Assembly: GCA_023255355.1 (NCBI GenBank)
Contig: JALRIU010000146.1
Location: 1 to 8,168, forward strand
Direction of reading: 5' to 3'
Source of the DNA: Pseudomonadales bacterium
GTDB taxonomy: Bacteria > Pseudomonadota > Gammaproteobacteria > Pseudomonadales > JAHEIH01
Length of the DNA: 8,168 bases
Part shown: positions 6,688 through 8,168 of the stretch, one piece after another
How the letters are laid out: every line of letters begins with the position of its first letter
Numbering within the stretch: the first letter of the stretch is position 1
Notes under the pieces: model-generated
Database searches by the model: none
Told to the model about the DNA's origin: nothing
The model's input: the letters and a program-made list of their open reading frames with translations, nothing else
Program-made: the position numbers and the translations under genes

Positions 6688-8168
6688 TAAAACTCCCAAT
6701 CGGCGCTGACACCGATGACACGCGGTTCTCCAAATTGAACATACTGGCCAACCTCGTAGCCTGTCCGAGGATCGTTACCAAAGCTACCAAAGCCACGTAC
6801 ATATACATCTTCGTTAGTTAGATTACGACCCCAAACTCTCACACTCCAGTCATCTAAGCGATATCCAAATTGAGCGTTGAAGAGCACATAGGCATCTGAC
6901 ATAGCATTGTGGCGATCTGAAAAATAGAAACGATCTTTGGCTTCTAGTGAAACCACACTAAACCAATTGCTCATAAAACTATAATCCAGTTGCAGATGAG
7001 CTTGGTATTTAGGCGCATGAGCTTGCTGCCTGCCACTCAAGTCTAATCCTTCCGGATCGGCCTGGGTGGCGGGAGCTAGATAACGATCAAATGTCGCATC
7101 TAAATAGGCCGCACTAAAATCAATCGCCAAGTTATCATTAGCGAGCCATTGCCACTCTAATTCTACGCCCTGATTTTTACCTTTGGCCGCGTTTTCAACA
7201 TAATCGATAAACTCGGTACTACCGTCTGCACGTGCTAATACATAAGCACCTTTGACCTGCTGATCACTTCGGCGGGCATGGAATATAGTCAACTGACCAC
7301 GCTGGGTTGCATCGATTGATTGCCACTTAAAGCCAACTTCGGTGTTATAAAGTATCTCCGTAGCGAAATCTCGCTCAGCTTCGGGCAATGTTCCATCGGT
7401 ATTAACACCGCCAGGTTTATAGCCACGACTAAGGTTAATAAACCCTTGCCTATGTCCATTGATAGCCCATTGCAAGCCAATGTTGGCACCCCAAAGGTCT
7501 TCGTCGGTATTTATTTCAAGGCCGTCATTATCGATATAATCCGCCGACCAAGCCTCACGCCTAAATCCTAAACTAAGTGCAATATCAGCTTGCAAATCAA
7601 TGTCTAATTGACCATATAAAGCGTGATGCGCGGTATCATATTGGCTAGTAAAGCCGCCCGCCAAATAGGTGTACTGTCGCAGCAAGCCTTGTTCACGTGA
7701 AAGATTGTAAAACCCGATAACCCAGTCGCTGCGCCCATTTAAAATGCGTCCATCCTCTGCCGAGAGCAGACGTAGATCAACTGATTGCGATGTATTATCA
7801 CGCAAATAATTATCAAATGAGGAATATTCCCAGCCAGCAAAAGGCGTGTTTGCGGCTAACGTAGGATAGGCCCAGTCCTCATCATAGCCATACTCACTAT
7901 CACTATCGGCATAGGCAAAGTCGCCTTCAAACACAACAGAACTGTTGAACGATGCACCAATGCTTAAAGAACTACCCAGTGACTCTTGGCGATCATGACC
8001 TGGCTCGTCTGATAGTGTGTTACGGGTATTATCTAGGGTAAAGGCGTCATAACCATTATCTATATCAGCACCAAATAGACGCCAATCTAAAGTAACAGCG
8101 TCAGATGGCTGATAGCGCACTTGAAAGCGTGCAGACAATTCATCGCGCCCATTAGTATTGTCTTTGTT
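6687..8168 (-). CDS. TonB-dependent outer-membrane receptor, C-terminal 493 residues (5' end outside window)
   Basis: The frame is open from the right edge down to TAA at 6687-6689, so the start, signal peptide, TonB box and probably all or most of the plug domain are outside the window. The visible part is a TonB-dependent beta-barrel. It has alternating aromatic/polar strands, the conserved INLSRGYKPGGVNT segment followed by a TEILYNTEVGFKW strand, the VRVWGRNLTNEDVYVRGFG region and a terminal strand EPRVIGVSADWEF ending in Phe, as needed for recognition by the BAM complex. Such receptors import siderophores, vitamins or other scarce compounds, powered by TonB-ExbBD. The next genes encode a thiamine-binding-type protein, a PnuC-type permease and a kinase, so thiamine is the likely cargo; the barrel itself gives no direct proof. 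The gene is probably first or near-first in the operon. A TTG at 8138 is not a credible start, because ten in-frame codons precede it to the edge. Confidence 0.92.
   Translation of the reverse strand, partial: NKDNTNGRDELSARFQVRYQPSDAVTLDWRLFGADIDNGYDAFTLDNTRNTLSDEPGHDRQESLGSSLSIGASFNSSVVFEGDFAYADSDSEYGYDEDWAYPTLAANTPFAGWEYSSFDNYLRDNTSQSVDLRLLSAEDGRILNGRSDWVIGFYNLSREQGLLRQYTYLAGGFTSQYDTAHHALYGQLDIDLQADIALSLGFRREAWSADYIDNDGLEINTDEDLWGANIGLQWAINGHRQGFINLSRGYKPGGVNTDGTLPEAERDFATEILYNTEVGFKWQSIDATQRGQLTIFHARRSDQQVKGAYVLARADGSTEFIDYVENAAKGKNQGVELEWQWLANDNLAIDFSAAYLDATFDRYLAPATQADPEGLDLSGRQQAHAPKYQAHLQLDYSFMSNWFSVVSLEAKDRFYFSDRHNAMSDAYVLFNAQFGYRLDDWSVRVWGRNLTNEDVYVRGFGSFGNDPRTGYEVGQYVQFGEPRVIGVSADWEF
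6693..6697 (-). promoter_or_regulatory. Ribosome binding site of the thiamine-binding domain gene
   Basis: GGGAG on the minus strand, five bases before the ATG at 6687 and within the last codons of the receptor gene. It decides against the in-frame TTG start at 6699, which falls on this element. Confidence 0.6.

Noticed and set aside
6687..8138. Receptor gene starting inside the window at the TTG at 8138
   Set aside because: Ten more in-frame codons run to the edge, and a barrel alone without plug and signal peptide would not be a complete receptor; the gene is cut by the window.

Overview
The window is an 8.2 kb piece of a bacterial chromosome. It is densely coded with short intergenic gaps, about 45% G+C by eye, and I see no mobile element, CRISPR array, rRNA or tRNA. 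The protein types (PutP symporter, CHASE2-cyclase, TonB-dependent receptor, PnuC-type permease) suggest a Gram-negative gammaproteobacterium, plausibly marine. That is a judgement from protein style, not a database result.

Layout from left to right: (1) the 3' end of a pirin gene (+), cut by the window edge; (2) a nitroreductase-family flavoprotein (+) with its own candidate promoter; (3) a large CHASE2-domain class III adenylate cyclase (-), convergent with the nitroreductase and only 3 bp from it; (4) a 159 bp divergent intergenic region; (5) the sodium/proline symporter putP (+); (6) a minus-strand run of five genes from the right edge back to putP. These five are a TonB-dependent outer-membrane receptor (N-terminus outside the window), an 85-residue YkoF/MTH1187-type thiamine-binding protein, a PnuC-family inner-membrane permease, an APH/choline-kinase-fold small-molecule kinase, and a 54-residue small membrane protein.

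The five-gene run is the most informative part. The first four genes overlap: TAATG, then 8 bp, then 37 bp. The fifth has a Shine-Dalgarno overlapping the fourth gene's stop codon, so all five look like one translationally coupled operon. Together they read as a salvage pathway: outer-membrane uptake, inner-membrane facilitated transport, a soluble binder and phosphorylation trapping. The YkoF-like protein points to thiamine or a thiamine precursor, which would make the permease a PnuT-type transporter and the kinase a thiamine kinase. This is an inference from families and gene order. Any riboswitch or promoter for the operon would lie beyond the right edge.

The other genes are ordinary single functions: cAMP signalling, proline uptake and flavin redox chemistry. 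I found no clear sign of a wholly new system. The least-described items are the 54-residue membrane protein and the placement of a soluble thiamine-binding domain between receptor and permease.
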